A stretch of DNA of 64,000 nt from Flavipsychrobacter sp. (lineage in GTDB: Bacteria; Bacteroidota; Bacteroidia; Chitinophagales; Chitinophagaceae): assembly GCA_016786665.1 (NCBI GenBank), contig JAEUVZ010000033.1, positions 1 to 64,000 of the forward strand. The letters are read 5' to 3'. The stretch's first letter is position 1. The number at the start of each line of letters is the position of its first letter. The notes under the pieces are model-generated. The model saw only the letters and a program-made list of their open reading frames with translations, made no database searches and was not told the origin of the DNA. Position numbers and translations under genes: made by a program. Below are positions 7,078-16,316 of this stretch, piece by piece.

Positions 7078-8787
7078 ATGAATGCGAATGATGGTGGTAG
7101 TGGAGTGAAACGGGTAAGCGCCCTGGTGCTTGCGGGCCTGTTTGCCCTTATGTTGTCTGAATCGTGCCGCAACCCTAAAGTAAAAGCTGGGTCTAAGAAG
7201 CAATTTGAGTCGGCCGACTACATAGATGTCACTCAGTTTGGCGATACGCTGCGTACGTTGCTGAAGCCGGCCGATAGCGTGGCCGCCGGCAAGATTGGCG
7301 ATGTTTCCAACAATGTAAGTTATGTGTACCAGGTTACTGGTTATGCACCGGTATGGATGAACGGTAACGGCATCTCGAAAGCGGCTGACGAATTCCTCGC
7401 AGAGCTGGAAGACGTATATGCCGATGGCATAGCCCCGGAACGCTATGCGGTTTCATCGCTCAAAACCAGGCTCGCCGCCCTGCGCAAAGCGAAAGATGCC
7501 GGGCTGGGAGTATTGCTGGCTTTCGATACTGCTATGACGCATACCTACCTGGCCGTTGCCAAAGACTTACTGGTAGGTACGGTAAAAATAAGAAAGGCCG
7601 ACTCGCTCTGGTACAACAGCAACGATTCCACGTGGTCGGCGCATATACTGCTGGGTAATGAACTGGGCCTGAACGATAAGTACCCGGGACTGGATACCTT
7701 CCGCAGCAGGCTGCCCACGTATGCGTTGCTGCGCGAGGAATGCCGCCGCTACACCGCCTTGCAGAAGGACAGCGTTTTGCTGGTGGCTTTATCCGTATTG
7801 CGGGAGGTGAAGAATACCAGGGCGCTGGACTCCGCGCAGCAGGTGGCGCTTACCGTGGCAATTAAGCAGACATTGCCCTGGGTACAGGTGGATCCTGCCG
7901 ACTCTATGGACGCTACGGCCCAATTAGTAGCCGCCTACCAGGACTATGCACACGTAAAGCCCACCGGTAAGCTGGATACCAGCACACTGAAAAAGCTGTA
8001 CCGCGACCCGGTGGAGGTGACCGATATACTGCGTGCCAACCTGGAACGGGTGCGCTGGCTCACCCGCCAAATGCCCGGCCGCTATATAATGGTTGATATT
8101 CCACTGGCGGAATTGTTCTTCCGGCAAGATGGTAAGGAAGTGATGCACATGAAGACGGTAGTGGGGAAACCCTCCCGCCAGACACCCTCCTTTAATGCCG
8201 ATATGGCCAATGTGGTGATAAATCCACCCTGGGGCGTACCGCCTACCATCCTTAAAAAGGATGTGGCTCCCGGTATCGGCAAAAGCGGGGAGGCGTACCT
8301 CCGCAAAAAGGGGCTGCAGGCCTTCGACCGGAAGGGCAACCGGGTGGATGGTAATTCCATTACGTTGTCCAACTACAAGAATTTCTCGTACCGCCAGCCG
8401 CCGGGAGACCACAACGCACTGGGCTATGTAAAGTTTAACCTGCCCAACAAGTGGGATATTTACCTGCACGATACCCCGCACCGCGAAGACTTCCCGGGCC
8501 GCTACCGCGCCAAGAGTTCCGGCTGCGTGCGTGTGGAAAAGCCGAAGGAGATGGCCATCTATATACTGGCCGAAATAGAGAAGAAGGATTTTAACGCCGA
8601 GAAGCTGGAGAAAATGATAAAAACACATCGCACCAGTTGGGAGATATTGAAGAACAAGATACCCGTACACCTGGTGTACCTCACCGCGTTCGAAGACAGG
8701 GACAGCGCCCATATCCGCCTGGCCGATGACGTGTACAAGCGCGACGCTAAGCTGATAGCGCTGCTGAACCAGGATGTTGCTAATTAA
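7078..8787 (+). CDS. L,D-transpeptidase (YcbB/YkuD type), lipoprotein
   Basis: This protein cross-links peptidoglycan through 3-3 (L,D) bonds in the periplasm. An N-terminal hydrophobic segment ends in LSESC (Cys30), a likely lipobox. Residues of about 60-300 form the scaffold region typical of YcbB-like enzymes. The YkuD catalytic domain follows, with His464 (HDTPHREDF) and the nucleophile Cys483 in SSGCVRVE. The length of 569 aa fits the family. It starts 43 bp after the alkyltransferase-like gene but probably has its own transcript. A hairpin terminator follows at 8825. Confidence 0.9.
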   Translation: MNANDGGSGVKRVSALVLAGLFALMLSESCRNPKVKAGSKKQFESADYIDVTQFGDTLRTLLKPADSVAAGKIGDVSNNVSYVYQVTGYAPVWMNGNGISKAADEFLAELEDVYADGIAPERYAVSSLKTRLAALRKAKDAGLGVLLAFDTAMTHTYLAVAKDLLVGTVKIRKADSLWYNSNDSTWSAHILLGNELGLNDKYPGLDTFRSRLPTYALLREECRRYTALQKDSVLLVALSVLREVKNTRALDSAQQVALTVAIKQTLPWVQVDPADSMDATAQLVAAYQDYAHVKPTGKLDTSTLKKLYRDPVEVTDILRANLERVRWLTRQMPGRYIMVDIPLAELFFRQDGKEVMHMKTVVGKPSRQTPSFNADMANVVINPPWGVPPTILKKDVAPGIGKSGEAYLRKKGLQAFDRKGNRVDGNSITLSNYKNFSYRQPPGDHNALGYVKFNLPNKWDIYLHDTPHREDFPGRYRAKSSGCVRVEKPKEMAIYILAEIEKKDFNAEKLEKMIKTHRTSWEILKNKIPVHLVYLTAFEDRDSAHIRLADDVYKRDAKLIALLNQDVAN

Positions 8788-8824
8788 ACAAACTAGCCGG
8801 GGCTGAAAGATGTTGACAATAAGA

Positions 8825-8856
8825 AAGGGACTTAGCTTTTGCCAAGTCCCTTCCTT
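8825..8856. terminator. Terminator between convergent genes
   Basis: Arms AAGGGACTTAGC (8825-8836) and GCCAAGTCCCTT (8841-8852) pair with one mismatch around TTTT. They lie between the L,D-transpeptidase and the convergent methyltransferase gene. Confidence 0.65.
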
Positions 8857-8905
8857 AATTATTCTATCAGCCCGGGTGAATCCGGAAAATCAGTTGAGTG
8901 CCGGT

Positions 8906-10078
8906 TTAGATGACCTGCACGATTAAGAACTTCAGGTACTGGGTAGATGGTATATGCCACACAATCGGGTGATCGGAGGCTTGGGTCTGCCAGGTCACCT
9001 GGCGCAGCTTTCTGCGGGCGTCTTTAGCGGCCATGTCTATGGTTTTCAGGAACAGGTCGGGCGGCACCAGGTTGGTACACGAAGCGGTCACCAGGAAGCC
9101 ACCCGGCTTGGTCAGGCGCATTCCGCGCAGGTTTATTTCTTTATATCCCGTTATCGCTTTCTGTATGTTCTCCCGGCTCTTGGTAAAGGCGGGTGGGTCC
9201 AGCATTACCACATCATAGCGCCGTCCATCTTTTACCCATTGTTTCAGCACGTCAAAGGCGTTCACCGCTTCAAACCGGCAAATATCCTGGAAGTTGTTCA
9301 GTTCGGCGTTGCGCCGGGCCGTGTTCACTGCTGTTTCCGATATGTCCAGTCCCAGTACGCTCTTTGCGCCGTAGTGTGCGGCGTGCATAGAGAAAGTGCC
9401 TGTATAGCAAAAGCCTTCCAGCACATCCGCGCCCTGCACTATATGTTGTATCGCACGCCGGTTGTCCTGCTGGTCCAGGAAGTAGCCGGTCTTTTGCCCG
9501 TTCACGATATCAACGTGAAATTTCAGGCCGTTTTCGTTAATGATGATGTTGGTATCAAACGGCTCCGTCAGGAAGCCTTTCTGTTGGGCCAGTCCTTCCA
9601 GTTCGCGCACGGGTACGTCGTTGCGCTCGTAAATACCTTTGGGGCGGAAGATTTTTTTCAGTGCGTCTACTATCGCTGGCTTCCACTTGTCTATCCCCAG
9701 CGCCAGGGTCTGTATCACCAGGTAGTCGTTGAATTTATCAATGATAAGGGCCGGCAGGCTGTCTGCTTCGCCAAATATTAGCCGGCAATTCTCCACATAG
9801 CCTATCTGGCGCCGGTAGTCCCACGCTTCCTGTATACGGCGGTGGAAGAAGTCGGCATCTACCGTTTCGGCTTTGTCTCGGGTCACCAGCCGGATAGTTA
9901 TCTGCGAGGCCGGGTTATAATATCCTTTGCCTATAAAGGAACCATTATAGGAGTAAACCTCTACAATATCGCCCGGTTCGGCCGTGCCGTCGGTATCGCC
10001 CAGCTCGTTGCCAAATATCCACGGATGGCCGTTGGCCACCCGGTCTCCTACTTTTTTCCTCAGGAAGAATTTTGCCAT
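8906..10078 (-). CDS. rlmI: Class I rRNA methyltransferase, RlmI/YccW family
   Basis: This is a predicted 23S rRNA (cytosine-5) methyltransferase of 390 residues. The N-terminal PUA domain begins MAKFFLRKKVGDRVANGHPW and is the usual start of the family, which fixes the start at 10078. A central linking domain follows. The Rossmann methyltransferase part shows VLEGFCYTGTFSMHA (SAM motif I), GLDIS, the motif IV-like MLDPPAFTKS and the C-terminal ASCTN. RlmI modifies C1962 in E. coli; the exact target here is inferred. The gene is monocistronic. Confidence 0.88.
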   Translation of the reverse strand: MAKFFLRKKVGDRVANGHPWIFGNELGDTDGTAEPGDIVEVYSYNGSFIGKGYYNPASQITIRLVTRDKAETVDADFFHRRIQEAWDYRRQIGYVENCRLIFGEADSLPALIIDKFNDYLVIQTLALGIDKWKPAIVDALKKIFRPKGIYERNDVPVRELEGLAQQKGFLTEPFDTNIIINENGLKFHVDIVNGQKTGYFLDQQDNRRAIQHIVQGADVLEGFCYTGTFSMHAAHYGAKSVLGLDISETAVNTARRNAELNNFQDICRFEAVNAFDVLKQWVKDGRRYDVVMLDPPAFTKSRENIQKAITGYKEINLRGMRLTKPGGFLVTASCTNLVPPDLFLKTIDMAAKDARRKLRQVTWQTQASDHPIVWHIPSTQYLKFLIVQVI

Positions 10079-10168
10079 AGGGCGCAAAAGTAAACAATCG
10101 GGCACAATACAGGGCAGCCCGGCCGGCAAGCCATCTGGCGGGATAAGGCAGAATAGAATAATACTGTT

Positions 10169-10199
10169 TTTGGTTTTGCGGGATAAGGGTTTATTTTTG
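10169..10199 (+). promoter_or_regulatory. Bacteroidota promoter (TTTG-N19-TATTTTTG)
   Basis: TTTG at 10169-10172 and TATTTTTG at 10192-10199 are separated by 19 bp, the textbook spacing for the Bacteroidota primary sigma factor. The ATG at 10218 follows 18 bp later. Confidence 0.7.
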
Positions 10200-10217
10200 C
10201 AGCAATAGTTTCCACTA

Positions 10218-10772
10218 ATGAAGAAGAATTATACTAATATACTGATAGCCGGTGGCCTGATACTGATGATGGCTGCCGCCCGCGTGGTGAACCACGAAAT
10301 GAAGATGTTCAACTTTGTCCCTATGGCGGCGCTCGGCTTTTTTGCCGCTACTGTCATTAAGGATAAGAAATATGCGTTTTTGCTGCCTGTAATGGGCCAG
10401 TTGCTCGCCGATATTTGTTTCGCGCTGTTCACCAGGGAGCAGGGTTTCTACGGTATTTCGCAAATATTCACTTACGTAGCCCTGGTAGGCGCTACCTCGC
10501 TGGGCTTCTTGGTAAAGAAAGCCAATGCGCTGAACATATTGGGCGGTACACTTGCGGCTTCGGTGGTGTTCTTCCTGGTGTCCAACTTAGGTTACTTCGC
10601 GCAGGGCTGGAACGGTTACAGTGCGTCAGCGTTTGTAAAGACGTATAAAGATGCTTTGCCGTTTTTCCGCAACTCACTGCTGGGCGATCTGCTGGGCAGC
10701 ACCCTGCTGTTTGGCGGGTACTTCCTGCTGCAAAGGGCCCTAACAGGGAAGATGGCGAAATCGAAAGCGTAA
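10218..10772 (+). CDS. DUF6580 family putative membrane transport protein
   Basis: This is an integral membrane protein of 184 residues with about five or six hydrophobic segments. The N-terminal segment is ILIAGGLILMMAAARVV, followed by the characteristic NFVPMAALGFFAA. The pattern (helical, no soluble domain, Asn-Phe-x-Pro near the start) matches DUF6580. That family resembles substrate-capture components of ECF transporters; the substrate is unknown. It has its own promoter and a strong terminator. Confidence 0.75.
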   Translation: MKKNYTNILIAGGLILMMAAARVVNHEMKMFNFVPMAALGFFAATVIKDKKYAFLLPVMGQLLADICFALFTREQGFYGISQIFTYVALVGATSLGFLVKKANALNILGGTLAASVVFFLVSNLGYFAQGWNGYSASAFVKTYKDALPFFRNSLLGDLLGSTLLFGGYFLLQRALTGKMAKSKA

Positions 10773-10793
10773 TGCAACGGTAAAAATATGCAG

Positions 10794-10819
10794 AGCCCCC
10801 GCAGTGCGGGGGCTTTTTT
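10794..10819 (+). terminator. Intrinsic terminator after the DUF6580 gene
   Basis: The GC-rich stem AGCCCCC / GGGGGCT with inner GCAGTGC is followed by six T residues, 21 bp after the stop codon. Confidence 0.85.
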
Positions 10820-10858
10820 AGGCAATATGGTACGTAAGTTGCACGTTCACAAGGTATA

Positions 10859-11191
10859 ATGAAGAAGATATTCATACGGCAGAATTCCCGGTTCGCGAAG
10901 ATGGTGGCGAAGCGCATGGGCTTCCAGCGGATGGCGATTGTGATAGGCCGCACCATATACCTGTACAATGCCACCGCCCAGGAGTTTGTCAAAAACCGGC
11001 GATGGCTGCTGCACGAGCTAAAGCACGTAGAGCAGTTTGAACGGGGATTAGTACGGTTCATACGCCAGTATTTCGCTGAGTGGCGGCGGAATGGCTACTA
11101 CGCCAACCGCTTTGAAGTGGAGGCGCGGGCAGCTGAGAATGACGGGGAGCTGCTCCGTAAATATGATTTGAGCCTCTATATGATGCTGTAA
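10859..11191 (+). CDS. DUF4157-like small metallopeptidase-type protein (HELKH)
   Basis: The 110-residue cytoplasmic protein contains HELKHVEQF, an HExxH zinc motif, near the middle. A downstream acidic helix (FEVEARAAEND) could supply the third ligand. The compact layout resembles DUF4157, whose members carry HELTHxxQ. It has no signal peptide. Proteolytic activity is not shown by sequence alone. The gene starts 40 bp after a terminator and is probably monocistronic. Confidence 0.7.
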   Translation: MKKIFIRQNSRFAKMVAKRMGFQRMAIVIGRTIYLYNATAQEFVKNRRWLLHELKHVEQFERGLVRFIRQYFAEWRRNGYYANRFEVEARAAENDGELLRKYDLSLYMML

Positions 11192-11222
11192 AAAGCTATT
11201 TCATTTTATCGTTTTCGCTGAT

Positions 11223-11230
11223 TATCTTTG
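11223..11230 (+). promoter_or_regulatory. Bacteroidota -7 element (TATCTTTG)
   Basis: A perfect TAnnTTTG match lies 19 bp upstream of ATG 11250. No good TTTG lies at the -33 spacing. Confidence 0.55.
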
Positions 11231-11249
11231 CCCAAATTAAAGAAGTACG

Positions 11250-11495
11250 ATGCCTAGAAAGATAAAACCAACCGGCGCTCAAAAGAGGAACCTTTTAATT
11301 CATTTGGTAGTATTTGCCATCGCCACCGCGGCGTCTTGGATGCTGTACGATGATGGCACTTCGGGTTGGGCTTATCCTTGGCCGGCATGGACTACTGCCG
11401 CATGGGGCTTGGCTTATATCGGGCACTGGTGCGCTGTGTATACCAGCTACGAGGACAAAGGCCACGAGGAATATACCCGCCAGGCAAACAACTAA
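11250..11495 (+). CDS. 2TM domain-containing protein
   Basis: This small membrane protein of 81 residues has two transmembrane helices (about 16-32 and 45-65) and a polar tail (SYEDKGHEEYTRQ). The arrangement and the Trp-rich second helix (WPAWTTAAWGLAYIGHW) match the 2TM domain family found in Bacteroidota, often near two-component genes. Here the next gene is a hybrid histidine kinase, but a terminator lies between them. The function is unknown. Confidence 0.7.
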   Translation: MPRKIKPTGAQKRNLLIHLVVFAIATAASWMLYDDGTSGWAYPWPAWTTAAWGLAYIGHWCAVYTSYEDKGHEEYTRQANN

Positions 11496-11520
11496 GAACA
11501 GTTATCTGACAGATATACAT

Positions 11521-11547
11521 CGCCCCCTGCACCCAGGGGGCGTTTTT
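11521..11547 (+). terminator. Intrinsic terminator after the 2TM gene
   Basis: The perfect 9-bp stem CGCCCCCTG / CAGGGGGCG with loop CACC is followed by TTTTT. Confidence 0.88.
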
Positions 11548-11691
11548 ATTGCACCTTGTTCCGGCTGCCAACACCCCTAAAAAAAGCAACTTCCCCCTCA
11601 CTACCGCTGATGGCTGTCATTTATAATCTTAATACTTGTCCCTTGCTTAACGGGCGCGGCTGATTAACTTTATTCTACCAACAACACATTG

Positions 11692-14337
11692 ATGGAAACA
11701 AACCACTACAAAGAGCTGAAGGCCAAATACGATACCCTCACCGATGAGCGCGACAAGATAGATACACTGGTAGAGATGGCGCTGGAAATGCGTAATCATG
11801 ATGTGGAGGGAGCCTCGGAACTGGCCGATGAGATAATGCGCCGCTCAGAGAACGAAGGATACCAACTGGGCATGGGCAGGGGTATGAACCTGAAAGGGTG
11901 GTGCTACTGGACACAAGGCAACTACGACCTGGGGCTCGATATATTGCAGCAGGCAAATGTGATAGCGGTAAAGTCTAAGAACAAACCGCTGGAGGCGAGG
12001 GTCTACAACAACTTTGGCTATATATATCGCGATAAAGGAGAGCTGAGCACGGCGGTAAATTATTTTGAGAAGGCCCTGGCCATCAACGAGCGCCTGGGCG
12101 ATGAGGTGGCGCAGTCCGTGAACCTGGCCAGCATCGCGTACCTGCTTTACGACCTGAACGATTACGACAACGCACTAAGTTTCGCCCTGCGTTGCCTGCC
12201 CATTTTTGAGAAGGTGAACGACCGCTACCGACTGTCGGCCCTCAACCATATATTAGGCAACATCTATTTTAAACAAGAGCAGCTAAACGAGGCGCTCGGT
12301 TACTTTGAGGCCAACCTGAACGAAGACCCCGACTCCGTGATGCATGTAATGGCCATTAGCGGAATAGGGAAGGTGTACTATAAAATGCACCGCTACGAGG
12401 AAGCCCGCAGTTGCCTGCAAAAGGCCCTGGAGCAATCGCTGGCCATCAACTATGTGGAGGGACAGATAACCTGCCATTACTACATAGGCCGCATACACCT
12501 GGGCGAAGGCAATTATCGCCTGGCACAGGAACAGATAACAGAGGCGTTGGAAATGGCCGAACAGTATAGCCGCATGCACGATGTCATGAGCATACACGAA
12601 ACACTTTCCGGCCTGTATGATAAAATGGGCAACATACCCCAGGCCTTCCATCACCTGAAGACCTACGAGCGGCTGAAAGAAGAGATTTTCAAGCAAACCA
12701 CGTTCAATAAGCTCCGCACCCTGCAAACGCGGCAGGAACTGGAGCTGGCGCAGAAGGAAAAGGAAGTAGCGGAAAAAACCGCCCAGCTGAAGCAACAATT
12801 CATGGCCAATATGAGCCACGAGATACGCACCCCTATGAACGCCATAGTGGGCATGACCCGGCTGCTGGTGGACAAAGAGCCGCGGCCCGACCAGATGCGC
12901 TACCTGAAAGCTATCCAGCAGTCGGCAGATAATCTGCTGGTAATCATCAACGATATTCTCGATTTATCGAAAATTGAGGCAGGCAAAATAATTATAGAAG
13001 AAACGGATTTTTCCGTGCGCGAAGTGATAGGCAGCATGCGCGATATGCTGATGCTGAAAGCGGAAGAAAAGAATATAGAACTGCGCACCACCATAGACCC
13101 CGCCATACCCAACCGCATGGTGGGAGACCCAACCCGCATTAACCAGGTGCTGGTAAACCTGACCGGCAATTCCATTAAGTTTACAGAGAAGGGTTATGTA
13201 GAAGTAAAGGTGAGTATAGAAAAGAAGGAAGAGAAACGCTATTGGCTCCGCTTCGACGTGATAGACACCGGCATTGGTATCTCATCCGACTACATTGATA
13301 AGATATTCGAAAGCTTTACGCAGGCGGGTACTGACGTGGCGCGTAAGTTTGGCGGCACGGGGCTGGGGCTCACCATTTCCCGCCAGTTGGTAGCGCTGAT
13401 GCATGGCCAGATATCGGTTACGAGTGAGCTGGGAAAGGGCACTACTTTTTCCGTAGCCCTGCCCATGGAAGAGTCGGAAGTGCAGGTGGAAGAACGCAGC
13501 GAGAGCCTGCTGGACGAAACCGTACTGTCGCGCCTCAACAAGGTACAGCTACTGCTGGTAGAAGACAATGAATTTAACCGGATGGTGGCCGAGGATACCC
13601 TGAAAGAGCTGCTGCCGGGCATAACGCTGGATATAGCCGTTAACGGGCAGGAAGCCGTTACCCGGGTGCAGCAGCGCAGTTACGACCTGGTGCTGATGGA
13701 CATACAGATGCCGGTGATGGATGGACTGACCGCTACCAAAACCATACGCCAGACGCTGCCGGAGCCTGCCAGCCGCACGCCTATAATAGCCATGACGGCC
13801 AACGTGCTGCAGGAAGATGTGCGGGAATACCTGGCAGAAGGGATGAATGCCTACGTTTCCAAGCCGTTTAAAACAGATGAACTATTGCTGAAGATGGCCT
13901 CTGTGCTGGAGGGGGGCAGCGAAAATGGGAGCGAACAGAAAACGCCGCCGGTTTCCGCCGCCAGCGAAACCGTAAAGCCGGCCCAGTCGTTGCCCGATGT
14001 GGTGACCGACATGCATTTCCTGAAGCAGTTCACCAATGGTAATACCGAAAAGATGAACAAGTACATAGGCATGTTCCTGGAGAATGCGCCCCGGCTGCTG
14101 GATAACATCTTTACCGGCATAGCGGGCAAAGACTATTATGCCGTAAAGGTGGCCGCCCACTCGCTGAAGCCCCAACTATCGTATATGGGGGTGAAAGAGG
14201 AAGTGAGCCATGTGTTCCTTACGGAGCAAAGCGCGGGTGAGCCCGCACACCAGGAACACCTGCCCCGGCTGGCGGAGAACCTGAAAGCTGTGTGCGAGAA
14301 GGCCTTTGAGGAACTGAAACAGGTGCAGGCCCTGTAA
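11692..14337 (+). CDS. TPR hybrid sensor histidine kinase / response regulator with HPt domain
   Basis: This soluble 881-residue phosphorelay protein has TPR repeats from about 40 to 330, a coiled coil (about 335-370), and a HisKA domain with H-box MSHEIRTPMNA (His376). A HATPase_c domain follows, with N, G1 (DTGIGIS) and G2 (GGTGLGL) boxes. The receiver domain has acidic pocket VEDNE (625-626) and phospho-acceptor Asp670 in LMDIQMP. A C-terminal HPt domain has His823 (AAHSLKP). There is no signal peptide or TM segment, so it senses a cytoplasmic cue, possibly through the TPRs. ATG 11692 is preferred to TTG 11689. The adjacent single-receiver gene at 14436 is a plausible output partner. Confidence 0.93.
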   Translation: METNHYKELKAKYDTLTDERDKIDTLVEMALEMRNHDVEGASELADEIMRRSENEGYQLGMGRGMNLKGWCYWTQGNYDLGLDILQQANVIAVKSKNKPLEARVYNNFGYIYRDKGELSTAVNYFEKALAINERLGDEVAQSVNLASIAYLLYDLNDYDNALSFALRCLPIFEKVNDRYRLSALNHILGNIYFKQEQLNEALGYFEANLNEDPDSVMHVMAISGIGKVYYKMHRYEEARSCLQKALEQSLAINYVEGQITCHYYIGRIHLGEGNYRLAQEQITEALEMAEQYSRMHDVMSIHETLSGLYDKMGNIPQAFHHLKTYERLKEEIFKQTTFNKLRTLQTRQELELAQKEKEVAEKTAQLKQQFMANMSHEIRTPMNAIVGMTRLLVDKEPRPDQMRYLKAIQQSADNLLVIINDILDLSKIEAGKIIIEETDFSVREVIGSMRDMLMLKAEEKNIELRTTIDPAIPNRMVGDPTRINQVLVNLTGNSIKFTEKGYVEVKVSIEKKEEKRYWLRFDVIDTGIGISSDYIDKIFESFTQAGTDVARKFGGTGLGLTISRQLVALMHGQISVTSELGKGTTFSVALPMEESEVQVEERSESLLDETVLSRLNKVQLLLVEDNEFNRMVAEDTLKELLPGITLDIAVNGQEAVTRVQQRSYDLVLMDIQMPVMDGLTATKTIRQTLPEPASRTPIIAMTANVLQEDVREYLAEGMNAYVSKPFKTDELLLKMASVLEGGSENGSEQKTPPVSAASETVKPAQSLPDVVTDMHFLKQFTNGNTEKMNKYIGMFLENAPRLLDNIFTGIAGKDYYAVKVAAHSLKPQLSYMGVKEEVSHVFLTEQSAGEPAHQEHLPRLAENLKAVCEKAFEELKQVQAL

Positions 14338-14435
14338 TAAGGGCTCAGTGAAAAGAAAAACAGCGTCAATGCGCTAAATCATATAGGATTTTGATTTTTT
14401 TTTATATTTTTCTGACTTATTAGAAACACAAGACT

Positions 14436-14957
14436 ATGGCAGCAGATCAAAAACGGACGATCTTCCTGGTGGATGATGAACCGATTCAGAACGAGATGCT
14501 GAAAGATTACCTTTCAGAACGCTTCGTTTACGACATACAAACGTTTGATAACGGCGAGGATGCACTGAAAAAAATGGGCCTCAACCCGGAAATAGTGGTG
14601 CTGGACTATCACCTCAATTCGCACAAGACGGACGCGAAAAATGGGGTGGAGGTGCTGAAGGCCTTAAAGGAAAACCATCCTGATGTGCAGGTCATCATGC
14701 TTTCCGGGCAAGATAAGCTGGAAATAGCGGTAGACAGCATGAAGTATGGCGCCTACGACTATGTGATAAAAGGCGAAACGGCTTTCTCGCGCATGGAAAA
14801 CGTTATCAACAATGTGAGCGAGCTGCACATTACCAAAACGGTGAACAAAGCCTATAAGAAAACCATCATCTTCTTGTCGGTAGTGATAGGCCTGATTATA
14901 GCGCTCTCCGTTTACCTGATGTTTACCGGCGCTTATGCTTCGTCCACTATCAATTAA
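14436..14957 (+). CDS. Membrane-tethered response regulator (receiver domain plus C-terminal TM helix)
   Basis: The first 125 residues are a CheY-like receiver domain: acidic pair FLVDDEP, phospho-acceptor in VVLDYHLN, and the Thr/Ser and Lys positions in MLSGQDKLE and YVIKGE. An amphipathic linker leads to one strongly hydrophobic helix (about 144-167, IIFLSVVIGLIIALSVYLMF) ending near the C-terminus. There is no DNA-binding output domain. A receiver anchored to the inner membrane by a C-terminal helix is unusual. It lies 98 bp after the hybrid kinase, in the same direction, and is closed by a terminator. Confidence 0.85.
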   Translation: MAADQKRTIFLVDDEPIQNEMLKDYLSERFVYDIQTFDNGEDALKKMGLNPEIVVLDYHLNSHKTDAKNGVEVLKALKENHPDVQVIMLSGQDKLEIAVDSMKYGAYDYVIKGETAFSRMENVINNVSELHITKTVNKAYKKTIIFLSVVIGLIIALSVYLMFTGAYASSTIN

Positions 14958-14975
14958 TAAATCGAACTTTAACAA

Positions 14976-15012
14976 AATAAAGCAGAAGTAAGGGTACTTC
15001 TGCTTTATTTTT
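14976..15012 (+). terminator. Intrinsic terminator after the receiver gene
   Basis: A long perfect stem (AATAAAGCAGAAGTA / TACTTCTGCTTTATT) with loop AGGG runs into T residues. Its 3' arm overlaps the -7 element of the next gene. Confidence 0.88.
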
Positions 15013-15013
15013 G
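15006..15013 (+). promoter_or_regulatory. Bacteroidota -7 element (TATTTTTG) overlapping the terminator
   Basis: TATTTTTG lies 27 bp upstream of ATG 15041 and shares its T-tract with the upstream terminator hairpin. Confidence 0.5.
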
Positions 15014-15040
15014 TCGCATCTACAACATTTACACTGACAC

Positions 15041-16231
15041 ATGGAATTAGCGAAACGGCTGGACAGGATATCGGAGCCGCAGACGATACGGATGGCTAAA
15101 CTCAGCCGGGAACTCAAAGCACAGGGACACGATATTATAGACCTCAGCCTGGGAGAGCCTGACTTCCGCACCCCGCAGCATATATGCGATGCCGCTACAG
15201 AAGCTATGGCCGCCGGCTACACCAAGTACACGCCCGTGGTAGGCTACCCTGAACTCCGTGAAGCCATCAGCCACAAGCTGAAAAGAGATAATGGCCTGGA
15301 CTATGGAATAGACGAGATCATTGTTTCTACCGGTGCCAAGCAATGCCTGGCCAACGCCGTACTCAGTATTATCAACCCCGGCGATGAGGTGATCATCCCT
15401 ACTCCTTACTGGGTAACATACAGTGCCCTGGTGCAGCTGGCGGAAGGTACCTGCAAATTTGTAGATTGCTTTATTGATACCGACTTTAAACTTACTGCCG
15501 ACAAGCTGGAGGCGGCCATAACGCCCCAGACCAAACTTTTTATTTTCTCCTCTCCCTGCAATCCTACCGGTAGTGTGTACTCCCGGGAAGAACTGGCTGC
15601 GCTGGCGGAAGTGTTTCTCCGTCACCCACACGTCTTCATCATCAGCGATGAGATATATGAATACATCAACTTCTCCGGAACACACCATAGTATAGCGCAG
15701 TTTCCCGGTCTTAAAGACAGGGTAGCTATCGTGAACGGTATGTCTAAGGGCTTTGCCATGACGGGGTGGCGGCTGGGTTATATGGCAGCTCCTAAAGAAC
15801 TGGTGCAGGCTTGCGATAAGTTCCAGGCGCAATTTACTTCCGCTACCAGTTCCATTACGCAGCGTGCTTCTATTGCCGCTCTTACGGGCAGCCTGGAAGC
15901 TACCCGCGAGATGGTAAAGGCCTTCCGAGAGCGTAGGGACTATGTAACGGACGCGCTTAACAGCATGCCGGGTGTAAAGATGAACGTGCCCGATGGCGCC
16001 TTCTACGCCTTTCCTAATATCAGTTCATTTATCGGCAAAAGCGATGGTGAAACGGTGATTAACAACGACGAAGATTTCTCCATGTACCTGCTGCACAAAG
16101 CGCACGTAACTACCGTAAACGGCGGAGCGTTTGGTAACCCCAATTGCATCCGTATCTCTACCGCTACTTCCATCGACAAGCTAAAGAAAGCCATGGAGCG
16201 CATAAAAGCGGCACTGGAGAAGCTGCATTAA
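15041..16231 (+). CDS. Pyridoxal-phosphate aminotransferase, class I (aspartate aminotransferase type)
   Basis: This cytoplasmic fold-type I enzyme of 396 residues is the normal length. The N-terminus SLGEPDFRTP and YTPVVGYPELREAI are typical of the aspartate/aromatic aminotransferase subgroup. PYWVTY and SPCNPTGSVYS are cofactor and substrate motifs. The PLP Schiff-base lysine is Lys236 in NGMSKGFAMTGWRLGY, and the carboxylate-binding Arg lies in NCIRIS. Aspartate and 2-oxoglutarate are the likely substrates, but the sequence does not settle specificity. The gene is monocistronic between two terminators. Confidence 0.92.
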   Translation: MELAKRLDRISEPQTIRMAKLSRELKAQGHDIIDLSLGEPDFRTPQHICDAATEAMAAGYTKYTPVVGYPELREAISHKLKRDNGLDYGIDEIIVSTGAKQCLANAVLSIINPGDEVIIPTPYWVTYSALVQLAEGTCKFVDCFIDTDFKLTADKLEAAITPQTKLFIFSSPCNPTGSVYSREELAALAEVFLRHPHVFIISDEIYEYINFSGTHHSIAQFPGLKDRVAIVNGMSKGFAMTGWRLGYMAAPKELVQACDKFQAQFTSATSSITQRASIAALTGSLEATREMVKAFRERRDYVTDALNSMPGVKMNVPDGAFYAFPNISSFIGKSDGETVINNDEDFSMYLLHKAHVTTVNGGAFGNPNCIRISTATSIDKLKKAMERIKAALEKLH

Positions 16232-16254
16232 TAGGCTACAAATCAACAAATTAT

Positions 16255-16281
16255 AAAGCGGATCCTAGAGTCCGCTTTTTT
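16255..16281 (+). terminator. Intrinsic terminator after the aminotransferase
   Basis: The stem AAAGCGGA / TCCGCTTT is followed by T residues, 24 bp after the stop. Confidence 0.8.
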
Positions 16282-16316
16282 ATGGTAGGTTAAAACACAG
16301 GAAAAGGTTATCTTAA

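Noticed and set aside
8954-9781. Long plus-strand open frame opposite the RlmI-type gene
   Set aside because: No family match, no start signals, and it lies entirely opposite a well-supported gene. Similar shadows opposite trmB, the radical SAM gene and the trehalose gene were dropped for the same reason.
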